A model generated the notes under the pieces. That model was not told the DNA's origin and ran no database searches. It was given only the letters and a program-made list of their open reading frames with translations. Made by a program: the position numbers and the translations under genes. From Desulfovibrio sp. (GTDB lineage Bacteria > Desulfobacterota > Desulfovibrionia > Desulfovibrionales > Desulfovibrionaceae), in assembly GCA_022839785.1 (NCBI GenBank), contig JALHJW010000006.1, positions 107,272-171,271 on the forward strand: a stretch of 64,000 bases of DNA, in the 5' to 3' direction. Positions 42,992 to 52,168 of the stretch are shown piece after piece. How positions within the stretch are numbered: position 1 is the first letter of the stretch; each line of letters begins with the position of its first letter.

Positions 42992-43384
42992 ATGAGCCAG
43001 GAATTCTTCTACGGCACCGGCAAGCGCAAGAACGCCGTCGCGCGCACCCGCATCTACCCCGGCAACGGCGAGATCCTCGTCAACGGCCGCCCCTATGAGG
43101 ACTACTTCCCCCGGGCGACCCTGCAGATGATCATCCGCCAGCCGCTGAACCTGACCAAGACCCTTGGCAAGTTCGACATCAAGATCAACGTCGCCGGCGG
43201 CGGCGTCGCGGGACAGGCCCAGGCCGTACGCCACGGCATCTCCCGCGCCCTGCTGACCGTGGATCCCGAGATGCGCGGCGTGCTGAAGAAAGCCGGATTC
43301 CTGACCCGCGACTCGCGCGTCAAGGAACGCAAGAAGTACGGTCTGCGCAGCGCCCGCGCCCGCTACCAGTACTCCAAGCGCTAA
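42992..43384 (+). CDS. rpsI: Ribosomal protein S9
   Basis: 130 residues. FYGTGKRKNAVARTRIYPGNGEI and GGGVAGQAQAVRHGISRALL are diagnostic, and the C-terminus ARYQYSKR is the conserved tail that reaches the ribosomal P-site. 25 bp after rplM, with a GGAGCAGG ribosome site, and followed by an intrinsic terminator. Confidence 0.98.
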   Translation: MSQEFFYGTGKRKNAVARTRIYPGNGEILVNGRPYEDYFPRATLQMIIRQPLNLTKTLGKFDIKINVAGGGVAGQAQAVRHGISRALLTVDPEMRGVLKKAGFLTRDSRVKERKKYGLRSARARYQYSKR

Positions 43385-43407
43385 ACCGCGCGCCCTTTGC
43401 GAACGAC

Positions 43408-43438
43408 AAAGGCGGGGCCTTACGGGCCCCGCCTTTTT
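43408..43438 (+). terminator. Intrinsic terminator of rplM-rpsI
   Basis: GGCGGGGCC (43411-43419) and GGCCCCGCC (43425-43433) with a 5-nt loop, then TTTTT (43434-43438) and a matching AAA before the stem. A classical rho-independent terminator, 26 bp after the rpsI stop. Confidence 0.92.
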
Positions 43439-43652
43439 GCGTCGCCTGCGCGTAACCCGGCCTTGCACTGTCCGCCCGCGCCCACGTGCGCCTCTCTCGC
43501 CCTGGGAAAAACTCCGGCAATGCGCGGTAGCCCCTCCTCTCCGGGACTCTCCGCCATCACGGCCCATTTCAGGCAATCATCCCTCCGCACCGTCTCCGCA
43601 CGGTGACGCGGGATTGCCTTTTGCCCCGCCTTGTGCTCAAACCGCCGCACCC

Positions 43653-44924
43653 ATGGCGCGCAAGAAACTCATCGCCCCAAGTCTCCTGGCCGCCACGGCC
43701 GAGGGGGATATCGTCGAGCACGAGGATCTCCTGATGGTCGTGCGCCGGGGCCGCGAACTGGCCCTGCCCCGGCCGGACGAACTCATTCCCCTGCCCGAGG
43801 AGTCCGATCTTTTCCTCCTGGAGGGCCGCCGCGCCGTGGGGCTCGACCCGGACAGCGGCGAGACCGTGGTGGCCGACGACCTGGCCGTGGCCGCCTTCGT
43901 CTCTCCGGGCCACACCCTGGCCGCCACCGCGGCCTATGCCACGGGCGAGGACGCGCCCATCCTGCCGCTCTTCGCCTACGGCGCGGTCGGCTACGCCGAG
44001 GGACAGTTCTGGGCCTGTGCGCGGCGCGTGGACGAGGACCGCCGCCAGGTCTTCACGGACGTTCCGCAGGAGCGCATCCAGGCCGGAGCGCAGCGGCTGC
44101 TCAAACGCTTTCCGGACAACCGGCTGATCCGCCACCTGGCGGGCTGCGCCCTGACCTATTCCTGCCCGGCCGCGCGTAACCTGGCCCTGGGCCGCTTCGA
44201 ATGCCCCCTGCCCACGGCCCGCGCCTGCAACGCCTCCTGCGTGGGCTGCATCTCCCACCAGCCGCCGGACTCCGGCTTCTGCGCCGTGCAGGAGCGCATC
44301 GCCTTCACCCCCACGCCCGAGGAGATCGCCGAGGTCATGCAGGCCCACGGCGAGCGCGCCAAGCGTCCCATCTTCTCCTTCGGCCAGGGCTGCGAGGGCG
44401 AACCCCTGACCGAGGCCGCGACCATCGCCGAGGCCATCCGCCTCTTCCGCAGCCGCGGCGGGGCGGGCACGGTCAACGTGAACACCAACGGCAGCCTGCC
44501 CGGCACCATGGCCCCCCTGGCCGAGGCCGGGCTCGACGCCATCCGCGTGAGCCTCAACTCCGCGCGCCGCGCATCCTACGACCTCTACTACCGGCCGCGG
44601 GGCTACGCCTTCGACGACGTGCGCGCCACCATCCGCGAGGCCAAGCGCCTGGGGCTGCACGTCTCGCTGAATTTCCTGTTCTTCCCCGGCTTCTCGGACA
44701 GCGAGGAGGAGTACGCCGCGCTGGAGGAACTGGCGGGCGCGGAGAAGGTGGACCTCATCCAGTTGCGCAACCTGAACCTGGACCCGGAACTCTACCTCGA
44801 CCTCGTGGAGGACGTGCCCACCGGCCCCTGCATGGGGCTGATCAACTTCATGAAGCGCCTGCGCAAGGCCTGTCCCGGGCTCAAATTCGGCTACTTCAAT
44901 CCGTACCTGGACGCGCGGGGCTAG
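43653..44924 (+). CDS. Radical SAM protein of unknown specificity
   Basis: 423 residues from ATG 43653. The first ~180 residues are a non-catalytic domain with repeated acidic segments (PLPEESDLFLLEGR). The radical SAM motif is ARACNASCVGCISHQPP (CxxxCxxC) near residue 192, followed by IFSFGQGCEGEPL, NVNTNGSLPGTM and DAIRVSLNSARRASYDLYY as in SPASM/7-carboxy-type radical SAM cores. No ribosome site is evident, so the start is uncertain. The 43439-43652 upstream region holds no gene. Substrate unknown. Confidence 0.8.
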   Translation: MARKKLIAPSLLAATAEGDIVEHEDLLMVVRRGRELALPRPDELIPLPEESDLFLLEGRRAVGLDPDSGETVVADDLAVAAFVSPGHTLAATAAYATGEDAPILPLFAYGAVGYAEGQFWACARRVDEDRRQVFTDVPQERIQAGAQRLLKRFPDNRLIRHLAGCALTYSCPAARNLALGRFECPLPTARACNASCVGCISHQPPDSGFCAVQERIAFTPTPEEIAEVMQAHGERAKRPIFSFGQGCEGEPLTEAATIAEAIRLFRSRGGAGTVNVNTNGSLPGTMAPLAEAGLDAIRVSLNSARRASYDLYYRPRGYAFDDVRATIREAKRLGLHVSLNFLFFPGFSDSEEEYAALEELAGAEKVDLIQLRNLNLDPELYLDLVEDVPTGPCMGLINFMKRLRKACPGLKFGYFNPYLDARG

Positions 44925-44970
44925 CTCGCGCGCTCCCCGCGCGGCTGCTGCCCGGGAACAACCTGGAAAC

Positions 44971-44998
44971 AAAAAAAGGGCGCCAGGCGCCCTTTTTT
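44971..44998. terminator. Bidirectional intrinsic terminator
   Basis: A7 (44971-44977), GGGCGCC (44978-44984), A, GGCGCCC (44986-44992), T6 (44993-44998). U-tract on either strand. It separates the convergent radical SAM gene and purM. Confidence 0.93.
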
Positions 44999-45050
44999 AC
45001 GGCAGCCCCGCGAGGCCGCCCGTCTTTGCGCCGCCACGCGACGCCGCTGC

Positions 45051-46115
45051 CTATCCGCAGGCGTTCTGGGGGAAATCCACCACCACCTGTTCCGAGCCCT
45101 TCTCCAGCGGCTCGATCTCGCCGATGACCGCGGCCGAGACCCCGGCTCCGGAGAGGCGGTTGATCACGTCGTCGCAGATGTCCGGGGAGACGATGCACAT
45201 GTAGCCCACGCCGCAGTTGAAGATCTGCAGCATCTCGGGCCAGGAGAGGCCGCCCTGTTCGCGCAGCCAGTGGAAGACCGGCAGGATCTCCCATGTGCCG
45301 AAGGTGATGCGCGCCGCCACGCCGCGCGGCAGGATGCGGGGGATGTTGTCGTAGAAGCCGCCGCCCGTGATGTGCGCCATGCCCTTGATCTCCAGGTCGC
45401 GCAGCAGGGCGCGGATGGGCTTGGCGTAGATACGCGTGGGGGCAAGCAGGACGTCGGCCGCCGTGGCGTCCGTGCCGGGGAAGGGATCGCTCCCCTTCAG
45501 GCCCGAGGCGGCGAACAGCTTGCGCACCAGGGAATACCCGTTGGAATGCACGCCCGTGGAGGCCAGGCCGACGATCTTGTCGCCCACCGCGGTGCTCGAT
45601 CCGTCCACGATCCGGGCGTTGTCCACGATGCCGACGCAAAAGCCCGAGAGGTCGTACTCGCCCTCGTTGTAGAAGTCCGGCATCTCGGCCGTTTCGCCGC
45701 CCAGGAGCGCGCAGTCGGACTGCCTGCAGCCCTCCACGATGCCCGCGATGACCTCGGTGGCCTTCGCCCGGTCGAGCTTGCCGGTGGCGAAGTAGTCGAG
45801 GAAGAAGAGGGGTTTCGCCCCCTGCACCAGGATGTCGTTGACGCTCATGGCCACGAGGTCGATGCCGATGGTGTCGTGGCGGTCGAACTCGAAGGCCAGC
45901 TTGAGCTTGGTGCCCACGCCGTCCGTTCCGGCCACGAGCACGGGTTCCTGCATGCCGGAGATGTCCGGCTTGAAGAGGCCGCCGAAGCCGCCGATGTCCG
46001 TGACGACGCCCTTGGTGAAGGTCGTGCCGACCATCTGCTTGATGCCGTCAATGAAGGCGTTGGCCGCATGGATGTTCACTCCCGCGGCCGTGTAGGCTGA
46101 AGCGCGATCGCTCAT
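45051..46115 (-). CDS. purM: Phosphoribosylformylglycinamidine cyclo-ligase (AIR synthetase)
   Basis: 354 residues. ATP-dependent closure of FGAM to AIR in purine synthesis. VLVAGTDGVGTKLKLAFEFD, IGIDLVAMSVNDILVQGAKPLFFLDY, ALLGGETAEMPDFY and MAHITGGGFYDNIPRIL are the family signatures. The start has no strong ribosome site other than AAGGACC. It is a single gene with its own promoter. Confidence 0.97.
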   Translation of the reverse strand: MSDRASAYTAAGVNIHAANAFIDGIKQMVGTTFTKGVVTDIGGFGGLFKPDISGMQEPVLVAGTDGVGTKLKLAFEFDRHDTIGIDLVAMSVNDILVQGAKPLFFLDYFATGKLDRAKATEVIAGIVEGCRQSDCALLGGETAEMPDFYNEGEYDLSGFCVGIVDNARIVDGSSTAVGDKIVGLASTGVHSNGYSLVRKLFAASGLKGSDPFPGTDATAADVLLAPTRIYAKPIRALLRDLEIKGMAHITGGGFYDNIPRILPRGVAARITFGTWEILPVFHWLREQGGLSWPEMLQIFNCGVGYMCIVSPDICDDVINRLSGAGVSAAVIGEIEPLEKGSEQVVVDFPQNACG

Positions 46116-46154
46116 GGCATGGTCCTTGATAATTTCCCCCGAAAGGTGAATGGA

Positions 46155-46183
46155 TGTATAGGTGCTTCAGCCCGGTTCCGCAA
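46155..46183 (-). promoter_or_regulatory. purM promoter
   Basis: On the minus strand TTGCGG (46178-46183), 17-bp spacer, TATACA (46155-46160), 40 bp before the purM start. No purine operator or riboswitch was recognised in the leader. Confidence 0.7.
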
Positions 46184-46223
46184 GTGAAAGACGTCCGGCT
46201 TTGCCCTGTGTAAGGAGCTTATC

Positions 46224-46544
46224 ATGTTGAAGCGACAAGACAATGGCAAACATCCCGTGGGCAGGTTCGCCGCGGGCGCTTTTCTTCTGTGCCTGCTGAC
46301 CGCCGCGCCCGCCGGGGCTCAGTACAGCGGCTACACGCCCAATCCCGACACCGCGCCCGACCGGCGCGACGGGCAGATGGGAACCGGAGGCCGCACCGGC
46401 GGCCCCAAGGGGGGCCAGGACCCGGTCACGGGCGACTTCTACATGGAGACCGCGCCCCGCCCCAGGCCCCAGGACGAGCCCCAGGGCAACCAGACTTTTG
46501 ACGTGGACGTGCTCTACCCGGGCGTGAAAAGGGGAAAGAAATAG
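46224..46544 (+). CDS. Small secreted protein of unknown function
   Basis: 106 residues. A signal peptide (VGRFAAGAFLLCLLTAAPAGA) is followed by a Gly/Pro/Asp-rich, low-complexity tail (PDTAPDRRDGQMGTGGRTGG), likely disordered. AAGGAG lies before ATG 46224. No family is recognised. The AmrS-type gene starts 9 bp after its stop, so the pair is probably one transcript; the link between them is unexplained. Confidence 0.72.
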   Translation: MLKRQDNGKHPVGRFAAGAFLLCLLTAAPAGAQYSGYTPNPDTAPDRRDGQMGTGGRTGGPKGGQDPVTGDFYMETAPRPRPQDEPQGNQTFDVDVLYPGVKRGKK

Positions 46545-46553
46545 GAGGCCGCC

Positions 46554-47594
46554 GTGCGCGAGGCCCTGCTCTGGAAGCCCTTGTCGGAAAAGCGCGTGCA
46601 GTGCGAACTGTGCAGCCACTTCTGTCTGATTTCCGACGGCGGCCGGGGCCGGTGCGGCGTGCGCGAGAACCACGGCGGCGCGCTCTTCACCCTGGTGGCG
46701 GATCGCGTGGCCGCGGCCAATCTCGATCCCATCGAGAAGAAACCGCTCTATCACTTCCTGCCCGGCACCACCTCGTTCTCCATCGGGACCATGGGCTGCA
46801 ACCTCGAATGCGGTTTCTGCCAGAACTGGTCGCTCTCCCAGCCGCCCAGGGCCGGACGGCCCGTGGAGGGACAGGAGGTCACGCCGGAGCGGCTGGTGCG
46901 GACCGCGCTGGAACTCGACGCGGCCTCCATCGCCTACACCTACTCCGAGCCCACCGTCTTCTTCGAGCTGGTCCAGGCCACGGCCCGCCTGGCGCAGGAG
47001 GCCGGACTGGCCAACGTGCTCGTGTCCAACGGTTTCATGTCCCCGCGCTGCCTCGATGCGCTGGGGCCGCTCGTGCAGGCCGCCAACATCGACCTGAAAG
47101 CCTTCACCGAACGCTTCTACGCGGAACTGTGCGGCGCGCGCCTGAAACCCGTGCTCGAAAACCTGCAGCGCATCCGCCGTCTGGGCTGGCACCTGGAGGT
47201 CACCACCCTGGTCATTCCCGGCTGGAACGATTCGGACGGGGAACTGGCGGACATCGCGGCATTCATCGCGGAAAAGCTCGGCCCGCACACGCCCTGGCAC
47301 GTCTCGCGCTTCCACCCCACCTACCGCCTCACGGACCGCAGCCCCACGCCGGTGGAGCGGCTGGAGGCGGCTTGGCGCATCGGCCGCGCGGCTGGGCTCA
47401 CGTTCGTCTACGTGGGCAACGTGCCTGGCCACGATACGAATTCCACCGCATGTCCGCACTGCGGCTGCGTGTGCATCGAGCGCACGGGCTTCACGGTGCG
47501 CGCCATACTCCTCGCCGACGGCGCATGCCCTTCCTGCGGCGCGGCCGTGCCGGGCGTCTACGCCCTGCCCCCACGCCGCCCTCCGGCCGCCTGA
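46554..47594 (+). CDS. amrS: AmmeMemoRadiSam-type radical SAM protein AmrS
   Basis: 346 residues from GTG 46554 (AGGAGG ribosome site). A pyruvate-formate-lyase-activating-type enzyme: CELCSHFCLISDGGRGRCGVREN at the N-terminus (extra cysteines), radical SAM motif GTMGCNLECGFCQNW near residue 77, then YTYSEPTVFFEL and NVLVSNGFMS. The C-terminal CPHCGCVCIERTG and CPSCG pairs suggest a zinc site. In the AmmeMemoRadiSam system it works with AmmeMemo partners (Memo, AMMECR1), not seen here. Substrate unknown. Confidence 0.88.
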   Translation: MREALLWKPLSEKRVQCELCSHFCLISDGGRGRCGVRENHGGALFTLVADRVAAANLDPIEKKPLYHFLPGTTSFSIGTMGCNLECGFCQNWSLSQPPRAGRPVEGQEVTPERLVRTALELDAASIAYTYSEPTVFFELVQATARLAQEAGLANVLVSNGFMSPRCLDALGPLVQAANIDLKAFTERFYAELCGARLKPVLENLQRIRRLGWHLEVTTLVIPGWNDSDGELADIAAFIAEKLGPHTPWHVSRFHPTYRLTDRSPTPVERLEAAWRIGRAAGLTFVYVGNVPGHDTNSTACPHCGCVCIERTGFTVRAILLADGACPSCGAAVPGVYALPPRRPPAA

Positions 47595-47645
47595 GACGGC
47601 CCCGCTTGCCCCCCCGGCCGTTTTCCAGTAGGCATCCGTTTCCGT

Positions 47646-47722
<77 letters not shown>

Positions 47723-47729
47723 GATTTCG

Positions 47730-47757
47730 ACGCCCCCGGGACGGATTCCGGGGGCGT
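47730..47757. terminator. Hairpin between tRNA-Pro and trkH
   Basis: ACGCCCCCGG (47730-47739), 8-nt loop, CCGGGGGCGT (47748-47757). Perfect 10-bp stem between converging tRNA-Pro (plus) and trkH (minus), probably terminating both. Confidence 0.65.
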
Positions 47758-47763
47758 TCCCAT

Positions 47764-49212
47764 TTACTTGCGCCAGAACTCCGGCATGAAGAGGACCATG
47801 ACCGTGAAGATTTCCAGGCGGCCCAGGATCATGAGGGCCGAGAGGGTCCATTTGGCCAGGGCCGGGAGGTGGGCGTAGTTCTCGGCCGGACCGACCGCGC
47901 CCACGCCGGGGCCGACGTTGCCGATGCAGGCCAGCCCGGCACCGAAGGCCGTGAGCAGGTCCACGCCCGCGGCGGACACCACGAGCACGCCCAGGAAATA
48001 GAGCCCGAGCCAGAGGGCGAAGAACCCCCAGACGCCGGACAGCACGTCCTCCGGCACCACCCGGCCGCCCAGCTTGACCTGGTAGACGGCGCGCGGATGA
48101 ATGAGGCGGTTCAGCTCCTTGCCCACCGCCCCGGCCACCACCTGCAGCCGCATGACCTTGATGCCGCCGCCCGTGGAGCCCGCCGAGCCGCCGATGAACA
48201 TGAACAGGAGCAGCACGCCCTGGGCCAGGAAGGGCCAGGCCTCGTAGTCCGCCGTGGCGAAGCCGGTGGTGGTGAGGATGGACGCGGCCTGGAAGGCGGC
48301 GTGGCGGAAGGACTCCTCCGCGCTGGGGTAGTTCGCGTCGTGGATGCAGAGCATGATCACCGCGGCCCCGGCCAGGAAGACGGCGCAGAAGCCCCGCCAC
48401 TCCGGGTCGCGCCACATGGCCCCGGGGCTGCCCTTGAGCAGGCGGTAGTGCAGGGCGAAGTTCATGCCCGACAGGAGCATGAAGAGCGTGGCCGCGTACT
48501 GCACGAACGGGCCGTAGGCCGCCAGGGAGGCGTTGCGCGTGGAGAAGCCGCCCGTGGCCAGGGTGGCGAAGGTGTGGCAGAACGACTCGAAGGGGTCCAT
48601 GCCGCCGAGCATGAAGAGGACCGCGAGCACGGCGGAAAGCAGCACGTAGACCTTCCACAGGGCCAGGGCCGTGTCCTTGATGCGGGGCTTGAGCTTGTCC
48701 GGCGTCGGCCCCGGCACCTCGGCCTTGTAAAGTTGCATGCCGCCCACCCCGAGATAGGGCAGGATGGCCAGCGAGAGCACGATGATGCCCATGCCGCCCA
48801 GCCAGTGCGTCAGGCCGCGCCAGAAGAGCAGCCCCCTGGGCACGGCCTCGATGTCCGTGAGGATCGAGGCGCCGGTGGTGGTGAAGCCGGAGACGGACTC
48901 GAAGACGCTGTCCGTGAGCCCGCCGAAATGGCCCGAGAAGAGGAACGGCAACGCGCCGAAGAACCCGGCCGCCACCCAGCCCAGGGCAGTCACGGCCATG
49001 CCCTCGCGATGGTTCATGGGACGACGCCGGTCGTGGCGGCGGAAGCCCAGAAAGAGAAGAAGCCCGGCCGCCAGGGTCAGGGCCATGCCCTGCAGAATGG
49101 CGGGCAGGTCGCCCTGGCCGTACCACCAAGCGAGCAGCGCCGGGACGGCCATGCACAGGCCCACGCAGACGGTGAGCGCGCCCACCAGGTGCAGGACCAG
49201 GGGCCAGCGCAT
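47764..49212 (-). CDS. trkH: Potassium uptake protein TrkH
   Basis: 482 residues. Pore-forming subunit of the Trk potassium system, with four M1-P-M2 units. Selectivity-filter glycines appear in SVSGFTTTGASIL, TFATLATGGFSTRN and TTTGFATADYEAWP, and SAGSTGGGIKVMRL is the TrkH signature near residue 335. The start directly meets the trkA stop, so the two genes form one operon (trkA first). Confidence 0.95.
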   Translation of the reverse strand: MRWPLVLHLVGALTVCVGLCMAVPALLAWWYGQGDLPAILQGMALTLAAGLLLFLGFRRHDRRRPMNHREGMAVTALGWVAAGFFGALPFLFSGHFGGLTDSVFESVSGFTTTGASILTDIEAVPRGLLFWRGLTHWLGGMGIIVLSLAILPYLGVGGMQLYKAEVPGPTPDKLKPRIKDTALALWKVYVLLSAVLAVLFMLGGMDPFESFCHTFATLATGGFSTRNASLAAYGPFVQYAATLFMLLSGMNFALHYRLLKGSPGAMWRDPEWRGFCAVFLAGAAVIMLCIHDANYPSAEESFRHAAFQAASILTTTGFATADYEAWPFLAQGVLLLFMFIGGSAGSTGGGIKVMRLQVVAGAVGKELNRLIHPRAVYQVKLGGRVVPEDVLSGVWGFFALWLGLYFLGVLVVSAAGVDLLTAFGAGLACIGNVGPGVGAVGPAENYAHLPALAKWTLSALMILGRLEIFTVMVLFMPEFWRK

Positions 49213-50580
49213 CTAGATGTACTCCAGCCGCACCGCCAACGCCCGCTCCACGGCGGGCACGTTGCCGCGCGTGGAGAGGATGAGGATGCGGTCCTGCGGC
49301 TGGATGACCGAGTCGCCCGTGGGGATGACCACTTGGTCGCCGCGCATCAGGCAGAGGATCAGCGCGCCGCGCGGCAGGTCGAGGTCGCGGATGGGCTTTT
49401 CCACGATGACCGAGTGTTCGAGGGCGATGGCCTCCATGATCTCGGCCTCGTCGCCCTGCAGGGAGACGGTGGACAGCACCTTGCCCCGCCGGATGGAGTG
49501 CAGGATGGAATTGATGGCCGAAAGCCGCGTGCTGACAACGTTCTCCACGCCGATGGCCTGGATCAAGGGCACGTAGGGAAACTTGTTGACCCGGGCGATG
49601 GTCTGGCGCACGCCCATGGACTTGGCCAGGAGGCAGGTGAGGACGTTGGTCTCGTCGTCGCCGGTGAAGGCGATGACCGCGTCCATCCGCGGGGCGTTCT
49701 CCTCACGCAGCAGTTCCTGGTCCGTGCCGTCGCCGAGCAGCACGGTGGTCCGGGCCAGACGCGAGGAGAGCACTGCGCAGCGCGCCGGGTCGGACTCCAC
49801 CACCTTCACCCGCGCCCCGTCCTCCTCCAGCGCCTTGGCCAGCCGCAAGCCGATGTGGCCGCCGCCCACGATGAGCACCTCGCGGGCGGATGGGCGCAGC
49901 AGCCCGAAGCGCTGCAGGGTGCGCTCCACCTCGCTCGTCTCGCAGACGTAGTAGACCAGGTCGTCCGCCTCCACCGCGTCCCGGCCCGAGGGCACGATGA
50001 GTTCGCCGTGGCGCACGATGGCCGCGATGACGATGCGCAGTCCCTCAAAGGACTGGCGCAGATGGGTCAGCTTGAGACCGTCCAGGGGATGCCCGGCCTG
50101 CACGCGCACGCCGAGCATGCTGATGCGGCCCTCCGCGAACTCGCTGATCTCGCGCACCCCGGGCAGCCTGAGCATGTGCAGCACGGTCCGCACCGTCTCC
50201 ACCTCGGGGTTGATGACCATGCTGATGTTCAGGATGTCGCGCGCCAGGGCGTCCTGGTAGTCGGTGTACTCCTCGTTGCGGATGCGCGCCACCTTGGTGA
50301 GGCCCGGGGCCAGGGCGTTGGCGAAGAAGCAGGCGATGAGGTTGGTCTCGTCCGAGTCGGTCACCGCGAGCAGGGTGTCCGCGCCCTTGATGCCCGCCTC
50401 TTCAAGCACGCGGGGGCTGGAGCCCGAGCCGAGGATGTGCTGCACGTCGAGCTGTTCGGCCACGCGGCGCAGCGCCGCCTGGTCGCGGTCGATGACCACC
50501 ACGTCCTTGTCCTCGCTGGAGAGCCGCTTGGCGATGTGGTATCCCACCTCGCCCGCGCCGACGATGACGATGCGCACCAT
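49213..50580 (-). CDS. trkA: Trk system potassium uptake regulatory protein TrkA
   Basis: 455 residues. Two repeated RCK units: VRIVIVGAGEVGYHIAKRL and VLIVGGGHIGLRLAKALE are the two nucleotide-binding Rossmann loops, each followed by a TrkA_C half. Peripheral cytoplasmic regulator that binds NAD/ATP and gates TrkH. ATG 50580 follows GGAGG. Its upstream leader carries hairpins. Confidence 0.95.
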   Translation of the reverse strand: MVRIVIVGAGEVGYHIAKRLSSEDKDVVVIDRDQAALRRVAEQLDVQHILGSGSSPRVLEEAGIKGADTLLAVTDSDETNLIACFFANALAPGLTKVARIRNEEYTDYQDALARDILNISMVINPEVETVRTVLHMLRLPGVREISEFAEGRISMLGVRVQAGHPLDGLKLTHLRQSFEGLRIVIAAIVRHGELIVPSGRDAVEADDLVYYVCETSEVERTLQRFGLLRPSAREVLIVGGGHIGLRLAKALEEDGARVKVVESDPARCAVLSSRLARTTVLLGDGTDQELLREENAPRMDAVIAFTGDDETNVLTCLLAKSMGVRQTIARVNKFPYVPLIQAIGVENVVSTRLSAINSILHSIRRGKVLSTVSLQGDEAEIMEAIALEHSVIVEKPIRDLDLPRGALILCLMRGDQVVIPTGDSVIQPQDRILILSTRGNVPAVERALAVRLEYI

Positions 50581-50597
50581 GTCCTCCGGAATGCGGC

Positions 50598-50669
50598 GTG
50601 CGGGACGATCCATCCCGTCCGCACTGCGTCTACCACCCTGCGGGACGTTTGGAAACGTCCCGCAGGGTG
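50598..50669 (-). promoter_or_regulatory. Two hairpins between cyuA-type gene and trkA
   Basis: First in transcript order: CACCCTGCGGGACGTTT (50634-50650) and AAACGTCCCGCAGGGTG (50653-50669), a perfect 17-bp repeat with a 2-nt centre, 12 bp after the stop of the upstream gene. Second: GTGCGGGACG (50598-50607) with CGTCCGCAC (50616-50624), with one bulged base, in the trkA leader. The first is probably a terminator, but without a T-tract. The second could act on trkA. Confidence 0.55.
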
Positions 50670-50681
50670 CGAAAAGGGTGT

Positions 50682-51944
50682 TCAGTCCCGCTGCAGCAGG
50701 CGGGTGACGGCCACGTCCACAGCCGCGAAGCCCAGGGCCGACAACTCGCCCAGGTTCAGCGAGGTGCGCCGGAAATCCGGGTCCACGATGCCCTCGGCCT
50801 CGTCCATGCCCCGGCCCGACATGGCCATACGGTGCGCGCAATACGCCTCGAAGGCCGCCGTGCCCACCTTCAGCGCGCAGCCCGCCTTGGCCCCGTCGCA
50901 GATCATGCCCAGCAGCGAGGCCAGCACCAGCCCCGCGGCCTGCTCGGCCTGCTGCGCCGCACCGCCTGCCAGACGCACCAGGGCGGCGGCGGCCCCTGCC
51001 CCCGCGGCCACGGCGCAGCCGCACATGGGCGTGAGGCGGCCGGTGCGGGCCTTGAGCGCGCCGGTGACGAGGTGCGAGAGGGCCAGGGCCTCGGCCAGGG
51101 CGCGCGGCCCGCTGCCCCAGCTTCCGGCGGCCAGGGCGGGCGGGATGACCGCGGTCAGGCCGTGGTTTCCGGAACCCGCGCTGCTCATCACCGCAAGCCG
51201 CTCTCCGGCCATGCGCACGTCCGCGGCCGCGGCCGTGGCGGCCTTGATGCGGCCGCCCAGCTCCGCTCCGGCCACGGCGGAGAGCGTGTGCCCCACGCCC
51301 AGGCCCCACGGCCGCTTCAGCCCCAGGGTGGCCACGCCGAGATTCATCTGCGCGCCGCGCAGCAAGAAGGCCTCCAGCCTGCCGTCGATCTCCCCGGCCC
51401 AGGCCCAGAGGTCGGCAAAGGCGGCGATGCGCAGTTCGGCCAGGTAGGGGGGCAGCCCGGCATCGCCGTGGGCATCCCCGGCCTTGTGCACCACGGCTCC
51501 GTCCAGGCGCACCTCCTCCAGCCTGTCGTGGCGGCCCGAGACCACGGCCAGGGCGCTTTGCCCGCCGCGGCGCAGTTCGGCCTCCACATAGACCACGGGC
51601 ACGTCCTGCACTATCTCCTGGGTCACGGTCCCGGCCGCGCACATGGCCCGGGCCTGCGCCACGTCGGCCTCGCCGATGCCGCCCAAGGCCTCCAGCCCGG
51701 CCGCGGGATCGCCCGCCAGGGCACCCAGGGCGGCGGCGGCCAGGTTGCCCCGCAGCCCGTCCGCACCGGGAATGCCCACGGACTTGCCGTTCTTGAAGAT
51801 GTTGGCCGAAAGCCGGAGATGGATGCGCTCGGGCGGTCCCGGCAGCCGGGCCGCGGCCGCAGCGGCGGCGAGGGCCACGGCTCCGGGCTCGGTGCAGCCC
51901 AGAGCGGGCTTGACCTCGGCGGCGAAAAACTCGTGCAGATCCAT
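50682..51944 (-). CDS. L-cysteine desulfidase family protein (CyuA/UPF0597, serine dehydratase-like)
   Basis: 420 residues. Family members are 4Fe-4S enzymes that break cysteine into pyruvate, ammonia and sulfide. VKPALGCTEPGAVALA near residue 12, LSANIFKNGKSVGIPG, SSAGSGNHGLTA, and the cysteines in LTPMCGCAVAAGAG and GMICDGAKAGCALK, which ligate the cluster, are all present. It is the alpha-like single-subunit type. Physiological role, cysteine detoxification or sulfide supply, is inferred. The start is ATG 51944. Confidence 0.88.
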   Translation of the reverse strand: MDLHEFFAAEVKPALGCTEPGAVALAAAAAAARLPGPPERIHLRLSANIFKNGKSVGIPGADGLRGNLAAAALGALAGDPAAGLEALGGIGEADVAQARAMCAAGTVTQEIVQDVPVVYVEAELRRGGQSALAVVSGRHDRLEEVRLDGAVVHKAGDAHGDAGLPPYLAELRIAAFADLWAWAGEIDGRLEAFLLRGAQMNLGVATLGLKRPWGLGVGHTLSAVAGAELGGRIKAATAAAADVRMAGERLAVMSSAGSGNHGLTAVIPPALAAGSWGSGPRALAEALALSHLVTGALKARTGRLTPMCGCAVAAGAGAAAALVRLAGGAAQQAEQAAGLVLASLLGMICDGAKAGCALKVGTAAFEAYCAHRMAMSGRGMDEAEGIVDPDFRRTSLNLGELSALGFAAVDVAVTRLLQRD

Positions 51945-52168
51945 GCATGCCCCCCTTTGGCCACCGGACGAACACGGCGACCGCCAGAAGGCAACTAGCC
52001 GAGACCGGCGGACGCGGCAAGCCGCTGGCGCGGTCTGCCGCCGGCATGGCGCAGACGATCTTTCGGCCCGATCCCGTGCGTACTGTGGAGGGAAAAAACA
52101 GAGGGGCTGAGGAAGCTCGCGGCCGCCTGCCGGAGCGCCGCCAGAACGGCGGCGACGCTCCAACGCCC

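Noticed and set aside
47869..51447. 1192-codon plus-strand open frame across trkH, trkA and the CyuA-type gene
   Set aside because: Shadow of three real minus-strand genes; low-complexity composition and no ribosome site.
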